Origin: Pseudoselenomonas ruminantium
GTDB lineage: Bacteria > Bacillota > Negativicutes > Selenomonadales > Selenomonadaceae
Length of the DNA stretch: 64,000 bases
NCBI RefSeq assembly: GCF_900104055.1
Contig: NZ_FNJQ01000002.1
Coordinates: 113,122-177,121, forward strand
Direction of reading: 5' to 3'
The notes beneath the pieces are model-generated. The model did not search any database. It worked only from the letters and a program-made list of their open reading frames with translations, and had not been told where the DNA came from. The translations under genes were made by a program, and so were the position numbers. Of this stretch, positions 1-8,825 are shown in pieces; within the stretch, counting starts at the first letter, position 1, and each line of letters opens with the position of its first letter.

Positions 1-1086
1 ATTATCCCGCCCGAACAGATACCGACCGGGGGCATAGAGTACAACCCGGTTACGCACGACTACACAGCCGTGACAATCTTGACCAAAAACAAATGGATTG
101 ACCAAAACGGCGACAGCCAGGAATACACTTTCCGACAGCGCATTACGAAAACAGAGGTTACGACCATTGTTGACGGCAACGCGCCGGAAGGCGTAGAGAG
201 CACGCAAGAGGCAAATCCTTGGGGATTTATTCCGATTGTTCATTTCCGCAATGAGGCCGATGAAACAGAGCTTCACGGGTACAGTGAATTAGAGCCTATT
301 GAGCCATTTCTTAAGGCTTATCACGATGTTATGATTCACGCCATAAGCGGCAGTAAAATGCACAGCACACCGAAGGTTGCTTTCAAGCTGGAAGACGTCA
401 AGCAGTTCTTGGCCAACAATTTCCCGGAGGCAATAAAGGCCATTGCCGAGGGCAGGGAAGCCAAAATCGACATGAACGGGAAGGATCTATTCCTGCTTAA
501 GGCCGATGAAGACGCAAACTTCATTGAGTGCAATTCCGCTATCGGGGACACATCAACCCTTTTGGAATTTATCTTTTATTGCATTATCGACACTTCGGAA
601 GTGCCGGAGTTTGCCTTTGGCGTTCACATTGCCAGTTCGCAGGCCAGCACCAAAGAGCAAAGCCCGATACTTTGCCGGAGGATTGACCGCAAGAGGGAAC
701 AGGTCGAGGAAGGCTGGCAGTTATTTGCCCGCATGGCCTTAGCTATGTTATCCAGCGTCACAGGCACTAGGTTTTCCTCTTATGGGAACGAGGTTACTTG
801 GGACGCGGTTATGGACAAGGACGAACAAGCCGACGCACAGACGCTTTATAACGTTGTGCAGGCCCTTACAATGGCTATGGGGAGCAATATCATTTCGGCA
901 GAGAGCGCGGTTAACTACCTTGCTGGATATATTTCCACCATGAAAGAGTGGGAAGGCAAGAACGGCGAATCGGGCGAAAAGGAACGCATTGAGGCAAGCC
1001 GCCTTTTGAACCAGCCTATTGAGGAAGCCTTCACACAGCAACAGCAGATGGAGGAAATTGACCGGGAATTAGGAGGCAATGAATGA
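1..1086 (+). CDS. Phage portal protein (5' end outside window)
   Basis: The frame is open from the first base, so this is the C-terminal part of a gene that starts before the window; the GTG at 70 is internal. The sequence resembles SPP1 gp6-type portals: a beta-rich stretch, then a segment with YSELEPIEPFLKAYHDV, then long helices, and a Gln/Glu-rich acidic C-terminus. Portals form the dodecameric ring through which DNA enters the prohead and on which the tail is docked. The stop overlaps the next start by four bases (ATGA), and the next gene is a minor head protein, the usual order portal then minor head. Function comes from family resemblance and gene order, not from a catalytic motif. Confidence 0.85.
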   Translation: MIPPEQIPTGGIEYNPVTHDYTAVTILTKNKWIDQNGDSQEYTFRQRITKTEVTTIVDGNAPEGVESTQEANPWGFIPIVHFRNEADETELHGYSELEPIEPFLKAYHDVMIHAISGSKMHSTPKVAFKLEDVKQFLANNFPEAIKAIAEGREAKIDMNGKDLFLLKADEDANFIECNSAIGDTSTLLEFIFYCIIDTSEVPEFAFGVHIASSQASTKEQSPILCRRIDRKREQVEEGWQLFARMALAMLSSVTGTRFSSYGNEVTWDAVMDKDEQADAQTLYNVVQALTMAMGSNIISAESAVNYLAGYISTMKEWEGKNGESGEKERIEASRLLNQPIEEAFTQQQQMEEIDRELGGNE

Positions 1087-2060
1087 GTAGCCGGGAGCTG
1101 GCAGAAATAAAAGCCACGGCGGGCAGGTACAAAATACAGGCATTGGAGAGCAGGAAGAAGCTCCTTCGAGCTTTAGCGACGACCGACCGCCATATAGCGA
1201 GGGTTTACAACAACGCCTTGCAACGTGTTCTTGCGGCTTATCAAGCCAACAGGGGCATTGAGTCCCTCCTTGAAGCCATTGACGAGGATTTCAAGGGGAG
1301 TATTCTTTTCGATGATTTACGCCTTGAGATTGAGAACGCCATAAGCACTGGGGCGGCGGCTGGAATAAACTTCTCAGAGTACGTCTCTTTGGACGTTCTG
1401 CGGGCGGCAGGGATTGAAACGGCCCCTATGCTAAAGAGCTTTTATTTCCAGCGACAGAGGGCAGTTGCGGCCTGTTATGCGAAGATTTACAAGGACGGGC
1501 TGACAATCTCCAATCGAATATGGCGGATCTCGCAGGAAACGCGGGATAGTATGAAGGCGATTGTTCAAGTCGGAGTTGGGGAGGACGCTGTCAAAGTCGC
1601 ACGGGCCTTGGAAACCTATGTTAATCAGGGGGCGGCGGTTACGTCGGCAAAGTTCCCAAACATGATGAGGCGCATGGGGAGCCGAATACCTCAGAATATC
1701 GACTACAACGCCTTGCGGCTGGCAAGAACAGAGCTTACGGCGGCATACGGCGAAGCTACCATAGCGTCAGCAAAGGCCAGTCCAGCCATAAAGAAGGTTC
1801 GTTGGGTATTGTCCAACACGCACCCCCGGACAGACATTTGCGACCAGTACGCGCACGGCGGGGAGAACGGCGACGGCATATACAACGCAGGGGATTGCCC
1901 TATTTCTCCAGCGCACCCGAATTGCCTATGCACGATTCAACCAGCCCCGGAGGATATTGACAGCCTCATCAAACGACTCAAGGAATGGAAGAAGGAGCCG
2001 AGCAGTCAGAAGGATATAGAGAAATGGTACAACTCACATTACAAGCCTTTCGAGGGGTAA
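1083..2060 (+). CDS. Minor head protein, phage Mu gpF / SPP1 gp7 type
   Basis: 325 residues. The N-terminal two thirds are helical. The C-terminal region carries the family signature: an RxxRTE-like stretch (LRLARTELT), then HPRTDICDQYAHG and, about 35 residues later, HPNCLCTI. The conserved Cys/His residues suggest a metal-stabilised fold. Proteins of this family bind the portal and enter the prohead in few copies. The gene is translationally coupled to the portal gene by an ATGA overlap. It is followed by a very small membrane-protein frame and the scaffold gene. Confidence 0.85.
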   Translation: MSSRELAEIKATAGRYKIQALESRKKLLRALATTDRHIARVYNNALQRVLAAYQANRGIESLLEAIDEDFKGSILFDDLRLEIENAISTGAAAGINFSEYVSLDVLRAAGIETAPMLKSFYFQRQRAVAACYAKIYKDGLTISNRIWRISQETRDSMKAIVQVGVGEDAVKVARALETYVNQGAAVTSAKFPNMMRRMGSRIPQNIDYNALRLARTELTAAYGEATIASAKASPAIKKVRWVLSNTHPRTDICDQYAHGGENGDGIYNAGDCPISPAHPNCLCTIQPAPEDIDSLIKRLKEWKKEPSSQKDIEKWYNSHYKPFEG

Positions 2061-2065
2061 GAGCT

Positions 2066-2221
2066 ATGATGAAAAAGTGGAGAGAGTTTTGTTTCATAGC
2101 GCGGGACGTTTTCGTCATTGTCGCGTGTTGCATTATGTTGCTGTATTGGGCATTTATCGACAGGGTAAATGCTTTTTTTACGGGCAAAATTCAACGAAAG
2201 GAGGTGAGCAAAGATGGCTAA
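2066..2221 (+). CDS. Small single-span membrane protein, unknown function
   Basis: 51 residues starting at ATG 2066 (or 2069), after GAGGGG in the end of the minor head gene. One clear hydrophobic helix (VFVIVACCIMLLYWAFI) is flanked by basic residues. The end overlaps the start of the next gene by eight bases, and the AAGGAGG ribosome site of that gene lies inside this frame. Longer starts at 1985 would overlap the previous gene heavily and are less likely. I do not recognise a family; a membrane-anchored phage protein in a head operon is unusual, so this could be a moron. Confidence 0.5.
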   Translation: MMKKWREFCFIARDVFVIVACCIMLLYWAFIDRVNAFFTGKIQRKEVSKDG

Positions 2222-3542
2222 GAGTAGATTTATTGCACTCAGGGCGAACATATCTGGCGAAATGGCGGTAGACGATATTCCTGTTGCTGGCTGGGCAGAC
2301 GTTGACGCGCTTAAGGCCGGGGACGATGATCCGCTGGAAGTCGTTATGGCAGTACCAGCAGGAAAGAGCACCCGCGGCTGGAACTACACCGCGAACGCGC
2401 TTAACAGCATTGTTGGCGAAGTAAACAGCGTTGGCCTGCCAGGCTTTTTGGGACACCAAAAGGCAGAGAATGTCGCTACCGAGTTCCCGCAACCTGTCAC
2501 GCATTGGATAGGGGCGAAGATGGATAAGGGCGTTGCGTATTTCCGTGGCCTTATCGACAAGTCAGCCCCGGATCTAAAACGCTGGGTGCGGGGGAAAGCA
2601 GTTTCACAGGTTTCTATTTACGGCTACCCACAGTTGGAGCAGAACGCGGTCACAGGGGAAACAGACGTCACAGACTACAAAGGACTGTCAATCGACTGGA
2701 CTCCTCTTAACCGGGCAGGAATGCCAACGAGTGTTGCGGCTATAAGCGGGGAAATGGACAGCATTTCAGCCCCAACAGCAGATACGAGCCATGAGGAATT
2801 GCGAGAGGCATTGCGAAGCGCGGCCTACACGAAGCTGGGAGGCGGCGACCGCGATTACGTTTATGTAAATTCTGTCTATGACGGGTATTTCATTGCAAGT
2901 ATGGACAAGGACGGCGAAAGCAAGTCCCGGTCATACAAGATAACCTATTCTAAGGCCCCGGACGGCAAAGAGCTTTTATTGGGCGAGCCTTCCGAGGTTA
3001 AGCGCAGGGAAGTGTGGGAACCTGTCATAGCAGGGGAGCAGAAAGGAGCAGAAACAGGCATGAAGAAAGAACTGAAAGACCTGCTGGACGCAGGCACTAT
3101 CACGCAGGACGACCTGAAAGCGGCTTGCGGGGAAATGGACAACGGCAAACAGCCGGAGAACGCGCCTAACGCCTTTGAGAAGGCTTGCGGCGAAATGTTC
3201 GGAGGCAAGACCGGGAATGAGCTGATGGAGGCCGTGAAGGGCGCGGCAGAGGCATTGAACAAAGCCAATGCAAAGAGCGTGGACGACCTTATCGACAAGA
3301 CGGTCAAAGAGAAGGTTTGCGGCGAAATGGCGCAGGGCCTTGTCAAGAAGATGTTGCGCCTGCCGGAGAACCCGACCGCTGAACAGATTTCCGGCGAGAT
3401 TGACAGCGTTCTTGCGGATAACACGGTCAAGGCCGTATTGGCGCAGGCACACATCGACACCGTTCCTCCGGCAGGAAGCACGGGCGAAGGCAACAACGAG
3501 AATAGCTCCGGCTATTTCACGACCGCTACCGCGGCATTATAA
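2214..3542 (+). CDS. Putative prohead protease-scaffold fusion protein
   Basis: 442 residues. Residues about 1-180 look like a prohead serine protease domain: a conserved-looking His in LPGFLGHQK and a Ser in KAVSQVSIYG at plausible distances for the His/Ser pair of herpesvirus-type assemblins. The C-terminal 160 residues are acidic, helical and scaffold-like. Start has an excellent AAAGGAGGTGAG site. Gene order (minor head, this gene, decoration, major capsid) fits protease/scaffold. An in-frame ATG at 3060, preceded by AAAGGAG, could give the scaffold part alone. The protease assignment is an inference from fold cues; a simple scaffold is the alternative. Confidence 0.6.
   Translation: MAKSRFIALRANISGEMAVDDIPVAGWADVDALKAGDDDPLEVVMAVPAGKSTRGWNYTANALNSIVGEVNSVGLPGFLGHQKAENVATEFPQPVTHWIGAKMDKGVAYFRGLIDKSAPDLKRWVRGKAVSQVSIYGYPQLEQNAVTGETDVTDYKGLSIDWTPLNRAGMPTSVAAISGEMDSISAPTADTSHEELREALRSAAYTKLGGGDRDYVYVNSVYDGYFIASMDKDGESKSRSYKITYSKAPDGKELLLGEPSEVKRREVWEPVIAGEQKGAETGMKKELKDLLDAGTITQDDLKAACGEMDNGKQPENAPNAFEKACGEMFGGKTGNELMEAVKGAAEALNKANAKSVDDLIDKTVKEKVCGEMAQGLVKKMLRLPENPTAEQISGEIDSVLADNTVKAVLAQAHIDTVPPAGSTGEGNNENSSGYFTTATAAL
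3042..3062 (+). promoter_or_regulatory. Internal ribosome binding site and start for scaffold domain
   Basis: AAAGGAG at 3042-3048 stands 11 bases before an in-frame ATG at 3060. Translation from here gives a 160-residue helical, acidic protein beginning MKKELKDLL. The arrangement matches nested protease/scaffold genes such as lambda C/Nu3. Confidence 0.4.
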
Positions 3543-3560
3543 GAAGGGAGAGAACAAACA

Positions 3561-3998
3561 ATGGCATATATTGGACAGCCGATTCCGAGTACAGTCACCC
3601 ATATTTCCTCGCTTAAGGTAAGCGACGGCAAGAGCGTAAACGTTACGGTCCCCAGCGGGACGGCCATCGAAGCGGGCAAGTTCTATCAGTTCAGCGGCTT
3701 TTTCGGGGCAGTTCTGAAAACTGTCACGGCGGCGCAGAACACCGCTGGCGTCGAAGTTGCCTTGCAGTTGGAGCCGTGCGAGTATGTTACGGATCAGATT
3801 GACACCACAAAGACCTTCAGCAAGGGTTCGGAGCTGTATTTCGACACTACGAACGGCGTATTTACCGACACCAGCGCGGCAGGGCTTTTGGTCGTTGGCA
3901 AGGTTTCCGAGGCAAAGGACGAAGCCAACACGATTCAGTTTATCCGCTATCCGCAGATTACCACCGTTCCGGCGGCGGCAACCAGCGGTACGGAGTGA
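3561..3998 (+). CDS. Capsid decoration-type protein (DUF2190-like)
   Basis: 145 residues, mostly beta: Gly/Val/Thr-rich with alternating hydrophobics (SVNVTVPSGTAIEAGKFYQF) and a central repeat of short strands. This is the look of small head proteins of the DUF2190 group, which sit directly before the major capsid gene and are thought to decorate the capsid. Preceded by AAGAAGGGAGAG. It lies 24 bases before the major capsid gene and is evidently cotranscribed. The exact role is inferred from position. Confidence 0.6.
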   Translation: MAYIGQPIPSTVTHISSLKVSDGKSVNVTVPSGTAIEAGKFYQFSGFFGAVLKTVTAAQNTAGVEVALQLEPCEYVTDQIDTTKTFSKGSELYFDTTNGVFTDTSAAGLLVVGKVSEAKDEANTIQFIRYPQITTVPAAATSGTE

Positions 3999-4022
3999 TT
4001 AAGGCGAAGGAGGAATTAAATT

Positions 4023-5060
4023 ATGAATATCGTATCCCAGGAAACTATGATGGAGGCGCGCCGGAACTATACCGGGACTTCTAAAGTGCCTTTTGTCTGC
4101 AATGGTCAGACCGAGTTTGCCGAGAAGAAGATCGTCAACGGCGAAATGGAGATCATGAAATTCAACAAGCCCATCGGCGAAATGATTTCTTACGGCGGTT
4201 CCAACGTAAGCAAAGAACTTCTGCGTAAAGTCGTTCTTGATGTAGAGCTGGGCCGCGAGGAAGTACAGCCGCTTTACAAGCCTATCTACGACACGATTTC
4301 CGACGCAAACCTGCCGGAAGTTCTTGACGCAAAGTGGGCTATGCGCGGCGCGTGCGTATTCTCTCAGAGCTTCGAGGGTTCCGAGGTTAAGTTCGGTACT
4401 ATCGAGGCAGAGAACGGCCCTACCGCCCGCATTAACACCTACACCGCTGGTTTCGAGTATACGAAGCAGATTAAGGACTTTAACCAGTCTTTCCAGGTCG
4501 AAATGCTCAACAAAGCTATGGGCGAAGCCTATAACGCCTTGCTGAACCACCTGCATTTTGCTCCGATTCTCACGGCGACCTACGGCACGAACAACAAGAC
4601 TGCTTGGAAGGGCACGAACAACGACGGCGCGCCTTTCGTTGGCCTGTATAACACCTTGAAAGAGGGCTTGAAACAGACCGTTATCAAGAAGCGTCCTGCA
4701 ACCGTCCTGCTGGCCAGCAAAGCGAACCAGCCGGATATTGAGCAGGCCCTCCGCGGCGGTTATACCTTTGGCGGCACGACTCTCCCGCCTCTTTCCGGCA
4801 TTAGCACCATCATCTACTACGATGGCTGGACGCAGACTGTCGGCAAGAAGGTTACGACCTATGCAGGCGTTCCGACCAACAAGGCGTACCTCATTCGCCC
4901 GAAACGCGGCTTCAAAGAACTGCTCAAGCAGGATCTGCGCATTGAGGCGAACGCTGGCGACCTTACCCGCCTTGTTGAACAGCAGATTGTCGGTTACGCT
5001 TACCGTGGCGTATTTGCGGCCATCGACGAGAACGTTCAGGAGCTGACCATCACGGGCTGA
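4023..5060 (+). CDS. Major capsid protein
   Basis: 345 residues with a strong AAGGAGG site. Length, composition and place between scaffold/decoration and connector genes are those of an HK97-fold major capsid protein. An N-terminal mixed region (KVPFVCNGQTEF) is followed by a long domain with a Tyr/Asp-rich segment and a C-terminal part with the invariant-looking AYRGVFAAIDENVQEL. Hundreds of copies would form the icosahedral shell. Two GEM motifs near the N-terminus echo the repeated GEM motifs of the upstream protease/scaffold protein. No obvious delta domain separable by cleavage can be placed with confidence. Confidence 0.8.
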   Translation: MNIVSQETMMEARRNYTGTSKVPFVCNGQTEFAEKKIVNGEMEIMKFNKPIGEMISYGGSNVSKELLRKVVLDVELGREEVQPLYKPIYDTISDANLPEVLDAKWAMRGACVFSQSFEGSEVKFGTIEAENGPTARINTYTAGFEYTKQIKDFNQSFQVEMLNKAMGEAYNALLNHLHFAPILTATYGTNNKTAWKGTNNDGAPFVGLYNTLKEGLKQTVIKKRPATVLLASKANQPDIEQALRGGYTFGGTTLPPLSGISTIIYYDGWTQTVGKKVTTYAGVPTNKAYLIRPKRGFKELLKQDLRIEANAGDLTRLVEQQIVGYAYRGVFAAIDENVQELTITG

Positions 5061-5081
5061 TGATGGAAGGAGGCAGGCCGC

Positions 5082-5444
5082 ATGATTATTACGGACGAAG
5101 CCGTCCGAAAGGTTCGTAGGTATTTGAACGAGGTTATCCCGGCTGACGGACAGGCCAGCGATACGGGATTCAGCGAGCAGGACATTGCAGACCTTCTCAC
5201 AGACTCGTCGAATATTTACGCGGCGGCGGCACAAGGCTGGCGGTTAAAAGCCGCTACGGCCTCACAACAGCCGGGAGAGCTCAAGAAGTACACCATAGGG
5301 CAGGAAACTTACGAGCGCACAACAGGGAGTGACTACGCGGCTTACTGTCTCGATATGGCGAAAATGTACGATGATATGGCGGCAAAGGCTGACAACACAG
5401 CTAGTAGCCGCGTTCTCTCGTTGCGGAGGCCTAGAGTGATATGA
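5082..5444 (+). CDS. Head-tail connector (gp6-like adaptor)
   Basis: 120 residues, helical. Begins MIITDEAVRKVRRYL and contains FSEQDIADLL, the look of small adaptor proteins that bind the underside of the portal ring. It follows the major capsid gene and overlaps the next gene by four bases (ATGA). Preceded by GGAAGGAGG. Assigned by position and general resemblance; no diagnostic residue is visible. Confidence 0.55.
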   Translation: MIITDEAVRKVRRYLNEVIPADGQASDTGFSEQDIADLLTDSSNIYAAAAQGWRLKAATASQQPGELKKYTIGQETYERTTGSDYAAYCLDMAKMYDDMAAKADNTASSRVLSLRRPRVI

Positions 5445-5827
5445 ATTTCGCGGAGCAAAGGAAAAAGGACGTTGCTTTTACTATTGCCGAGAACCCTACG
5501 GAAATAACTATCGAACGCACATTAAAAACCCCGGCTGGGGGAGGGCGCAAGATTGAGAAGTCTACAGTTGGTCCCTTTACCGTCCGGATCTTTAATCAGG
5601 CCGGTAAACAAATGGCGGTTAAAATTGTTTCGGGGACGGCAGGAACCAAAGACGAAGATGAAACGTGGGCCTTTTTGGCAGATTCCGAAGCCGATATACA
5701 AGCAGGGCCGAATGTTACAGACGAATTTACCATCAACGGGATTCGATTCCGGGTAACAATGGCTATACCGCGCTATTGGCAAGGGCAGAGGACAAGCATA
5801 GACGGCACTTTGAAGGTGGTGGGCTGA
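5441..5827 (+). CDS. Head closure / stopper-like protein
   Basis: 128 residues, beta-rich. Contains PTEITIERTLKTPAGGG at the N-terminus and ITMAIPRYWQG-like strands near the C-terminus, a pattern seen in head-completion proteins that plug the connector after packaging. It lies between the adaptor and the gp10-like gene, the usual place. Translationally coupled to the upstream gene. Family not certain. Confidence 0.5.
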   Translation: MNFAEQRKKDVAFTIAENPTEITIERTLKTPAGGGRKIEKSTVGPFTVRIFNQAGKQMAVKIVSGTAGTKDEDETWAFLADSEADIQAGPNVTDEFTINGIRFRVTMAIPRYWQGQRTSIDGTLKVVG

Positions 5828-5828
5828 A

Positions 5829-6236
5829 ATGTTTTGTGACGGCGTTAGGGACGCGATTCAGAGAGAGAGGGCGATGGCCGTCCTCGTCTGCGAGAATGTC
5901 GCGGCAACGATGGAAAGGCACGCTAAAGATAATGCACCATGGAAAGACCGCACCGCACACGCACGACAGAGCATTAACGGCAAAAGCACCGCGAATGGCA
6001 ACACCGTTACAATGACGATTGCGCACGGCGTAAGGTATGGGCAGTATTTGGAAAGGGGGACACCCCCGCACATTATCAAGCCCAAAAACAAAAAGGCGTT
6101 ATTCTGGAATGGAGCAAGCCACCCGGTCAAGATGGTACACCACCCCGGAACAGAGCCACACGCGGCGATCGTTCCGGCTGCAGAGGAAGGGGCGGCAAAG
6201 CTCAGGCAAGCCATTAGCGAATTGTGGGGAGGTTGA
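5829..6236 (+). CDS. HK97 gp10-like neck/tail-completion protein
   Basis: 135 residues. Shows the gp10 pattern: an N-terminal helix with MERHAKDNAPWKDRTAHARQSI, a beta stretch (NTVTMTIAHGVRYGQYLERGTPPHII), then PHAAIVPA before a final helix. The GVxYGxYLExGT and HPxxxP-like elements are typical. Acts at the head-tail joint. One base separates it from the previous stop, so the genes are coupled. Confidence 0.75.
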   Translation: MFCDGVRDAIQRERAMAVLVCENVAATMERHAKDNAPWKDRTAHARQSINGKSTANGNTVTMTIAHGVRYGQYLERGTPPHIIKPKNKKALFWNGASHPVKMVHHPGTEPHAAIVPAAEEGAAKLRQAISELWGG

Positions 6237-6241
6237 TTGTT

Positions 6242-7105
6242 TTGCGGGAAATTATAAGGCAAGCCCTTATTGACGGCGTTCCCGAGGTTGAAGGGCGTGT
6301 TTTTGAGCCGTGGGTGGCGACCGCCGATACAGAAAAGCCGTATTTGGTAGTGCGGGAAACAGCCGAAAGCGACAACGTCGAGTGGGCAGGGTTCCGGGGC
6401 CGGATTGAGGTTTGGCCTTATGTGGAGCTGGAAAGCCTTTCAGTCGTTGACTCGCTCGCAAAAGAGATTAACGAAGCCTTACACATGAAGTTTTTGGCTG
6501 ACGGCGAGGGCGAAGCAATTACCTGCATTGCTGACGGCATGGGGGAAGATATTTCGGATATGGATTGGGACGCGCTAACGCGGTGCGTCTCTTTTTATAC
6601 CCTTGCTATCCAGCCCACAGAAACACGCGGCACGGCAGATAACGATCCTTGGGTAGACGCGCTTGTCTCATGGACGCAGGATTTACTAGGGAAAGGTTAC
6701 GAGGTTTACGGCGGGAAGATTCCAGGCACATACCAGCGGCCAGCGGTTTTATGGAGGCTGGACAACTTGGAGATTACGGACGCAGGCGCATACGCTTTTG
6801 ACGTTCAGAAGAAGGTTGCCTGCCATGTGTTCGGCAGAAACGCGGTTGAGGAAACAAATATCGCCGTTTTGATTTCAGAGCACATGGGGAGTCAGTATAA
6901 AATACCGCTGAAAATCGCTGAGAGGCGTTTTATGACGCTTCAAGACCTTAACGTAAGTCTTTATACGGATTCAATGAAACAAGGCCATCTGAGGGCGATT
7001 TTGAGCCGCAAGACGCAAAAGCCACAAGAGGAAGTTGCGCTCATACAGGGATTTAGTTCACAGGGGATTTTGAACAGGAAAGGAGACCATGACAATGGCA
7101 GATAA
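6242..7105 (+). CDS. Tail terminator-type protein, possibly two fused domains
   Basis: GGGGAGG at 6226-6232 points to TTG 6242 as start; GTG 6224 and TTG 6233 are alternatives in the same frame. About 287 residues, roughly twice the length of a usual tail terminator. The first ~120 residues (REIIRQALIDGVPEVEG, PYLVVRET, then IEVWPYVE) resemble the DUF3168/gpU-type terminator fold. After a linker near TRGTADNDPW a second alpha/beta region follows with its own DPWVDALVSWTQDLL start. Terminators cap the tail tube and join it to the head. The fusion reading is my inference. Confidence 0.55.
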   Translation: MREIIRQALIDGVPEVEGRVFEPWVATADTEKPYLVVRETAESDNVEWAGFRGRIEVWPYVELESLSVVDSLAKEINEALHMKFLADGEGEAITCIADGMGEDISDMDWDALTRCVSFYTLAIQPTETRGTADNDPWVDALVSWTQDLLGKGYEVYGGKIPGTYQRPAVLWRLDNLEITDAGAYAFDVQKKVACHVFGRNAVEETNIAVLISEHMGSQYKIPLKIAERRFMTLQDLNVSLYTDSMKQGHLRAILSRKTQKPQEEVALIQGFSSQGILNRKGDHDNGR

Positions 7106-7331
7106 CGAAAAAGCCACCACGGCTACGGCAAAAGAACCCGTCGTAGCTTGCAAGTATACGGTGGAGGAACTCAAAGAGGCGGCTTTCGACCTGTTTGGAG
7201 ACGGGCCGCACGTTGTTGACGGTGCTTTTTGCGGCAAGGATTTGACCGCGACTTACACCGTCAGGGAAGCAAAAGAGTTTGTGGAGGCATTTCTCCACAA
7301 ACCTGTGGTAGACAAAAAGGAGGACAAGTAA
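7095..7331 (+). CDS. Small acidic phage protein, unknown
   Basis: 78 residues from ATG 7095 (ATG 7089 is possible but crowds the AAAGGAG site). Lys/Glu/Ala-rich N-terminus, then KYTVEELKEAAFDLFG and a helix VREAKEFVEAFL near the end. It overlaps the previous gene by 11 bases and stops one base before the sheath gene. I do not recognise a family. Small proteins in this place occur in several myovirus-type prophages without known function. Confidence 0.6.
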   Translation: MADNEKATTATAKEPVVACKYTVEELKEAAFDLFGDGPHVVDGAFCGKDLTATYTVREAKEFVEAFLHKPVVDKKEDK

Positions 7332-7332
7332 T

Positions 7333-8808
7333 ATGGCAGGCGGCGAATGGGAGATCACAGACCTCCCGAAACTTCCGGGACTTTATATGAACTTCAAGGC
7401 GGCGGCCTTGGCGGCAGTTACTACGGGCGACCGGGGAACCGTCGTAGTACCGTACAAAGCCCATTGGGGCAAGATTGGCGGCTTTACGGAGCTGTACCGT
7501 GAGACGGACATTTTGAATGTGTTTGGCAGTATCGAGGATTCCAACGGCAGTACATTCTACAAAACGCTTAGAATGTGTTGCTTGGGCGGGCCTAAGAAGA
7601 TTCTCGGCTATCGTCTCGCTAGTAGCGCGGCGGCAAAGGCCACGCTCACGCTGAAAGACGCAGAGAACGCGGACAAAGTAACCCTTTCCGCAAAGTACGA
7701 AGGCGAACGCGGCAACGGCTTCAGGGCAACTCTGGCGGCCAGTCTCACGGACGAAGGCGTTTACACGCTGAAATTGTACGAGGACACGACACTCCTTAAG
7801 ACTTACAGTTTCACGACGTGGCAGGGCCTTGTGGACACCGTGAACGCGGACAACAGCTACGTCACGGCGGCAAAGGCGGCGGCAAATACGGATCTTTCCG
7901 GCAACACGTTCAAGCCGACTACTTCGGCGGCTTTCTCCGGCGGCAACTCCGGCATTACGGGCGTTACGGCGGCAGATTATATCGCTATGCTGAATGTGTT
8001 GGAGCAGGAAACGTTCAATTTCCTCACGCTGGACGGCGTTACCGACGCTTCCATTCAGACTTCCGTTGCCTCTTGGGTTATCAATATGCGCAAGAACGGC
8101 AAAAAGATTATGGCCATCATGGGCGGTAGTGCGGCAGACGACACCGGGGACGAAGCAGTTGCAAACACCATTGCACGCTCCGCAGGTTTCAACCATGAGG
8201 GCATTATCAACGTCGGCGTCGGCGTAGTACTGGACGACGTTTCTTACTGCTCCGCAGAAGTTGCACCTTACGTTGCGGGCCTTATCGCAGGTCAGAAGAT
8301 GACCGAAAGCACCACCTATGCGGCAACATCTTTCGATGATGTTACTCGTCGTTGGAGAGGCGGCAGAAGTTCCGAGCAGGAAAAGGCCGTGACTAACGGC
8401 GTGTTCCTGTTTATCTATGACGGCAGAATTGTAAAGGTGTTGCAGGGCATTAACACCCTCATTACGCTCCGTCAGAAGCAGAATAACGCCTTCAAGAAGA
8501 TCCGTAGCATTCGCACGATGGACGCCATAGACAGCGATATGCAGAAAACCGCCGAGGATAACTACATCGGCAAGATTAACAACATCGTAGAGGGCAGAGA
8601 GGCCCTTGTCGGTGCTTGCAAGCAGTACATGGAAGTTTGCGCTCAGGGCGGCATTATCGAGAAGGGGACTTACGACGTATATTGCGATCCGACTTACCAC
8701 GGCGCAAACGCCACCATTACCCCGGAGCCGGATCAGGTTTTCCTCAAGTGGGAAGCGCAGATTACGGACGTTGTCGAGAAAATTTTCTCGGATTTCGTTT
8801 GCAAGTAA
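7333..8808 (+). CDS. Contractile tail sheath protein
   Basis: 491 residues. Starts with LPGLYMNFKAAALAAVTTGDRGTVVVP, the conserved N-terminal handshake region of XkdK-type sheaths. It has a central insertion with beta structure and a C-terminal part with a conserved Tyr/Asp-rich stretch (GTYDVYCDPTYHG). The tube gene follows directly, as expected. The sheath contracts to drive the tube through the envelope, so this gene makes the phage a myovirus. AAGGAGG stands before the start. Confidence 0.9.
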   Translation: MAGGEWEITDLPKLPGLYMNFKAAALAAVTTGDRGTVVVPYKAHWGKIGGFTELYRETDILNVFGSIEDSNGSTFYKTLRMCCLGGPKKILGYRLASSAAAKATLTLKDAENADKVTLSAKYEGERGNGFRATLAASLTDEGVYTLKLYEDTTLLKTYSFTTWQGLVDTVNADNSYVTAAKAAANTDLSGNTFKPTTSAAFSGGNSGITGVTAADYIAMLNVLEQETFNFLTLDGVTDASIQTSVASWVINMRKNGKKIMAIMGGSAADDTGDEAVANTIARSAGFNHEGIINVGVGVVLDDVSYCSAEVAPYVAGLIAGQKMTESTTYAATSFDDVTRRWRGGRSSEQEKAVTNGVFLFIYDGRIVKVLQGINTLITLRQKQNNAFKKIRSIRTMDAIDSDMQKTAEDNYIGKINNIVEGREALVGACKQYMEVCAQGGIIEKGTYDVYCDPTYHGANATITPEPDQVFLKWEAQITDVVEKIFSDFVCK

Positions 8809-8825
8809 GGGAGGATTAAACAGCT

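Noticed and set aside
3999..5234. 411-codon minus-strand frame over the major capsid gene; likewise 7261-8700, 19099-20373 and 60843-62273
   Set aside because: Each lies opposite a well-supported gene (capsid, sheath, fibre, gatA) and has no family features or start signal.
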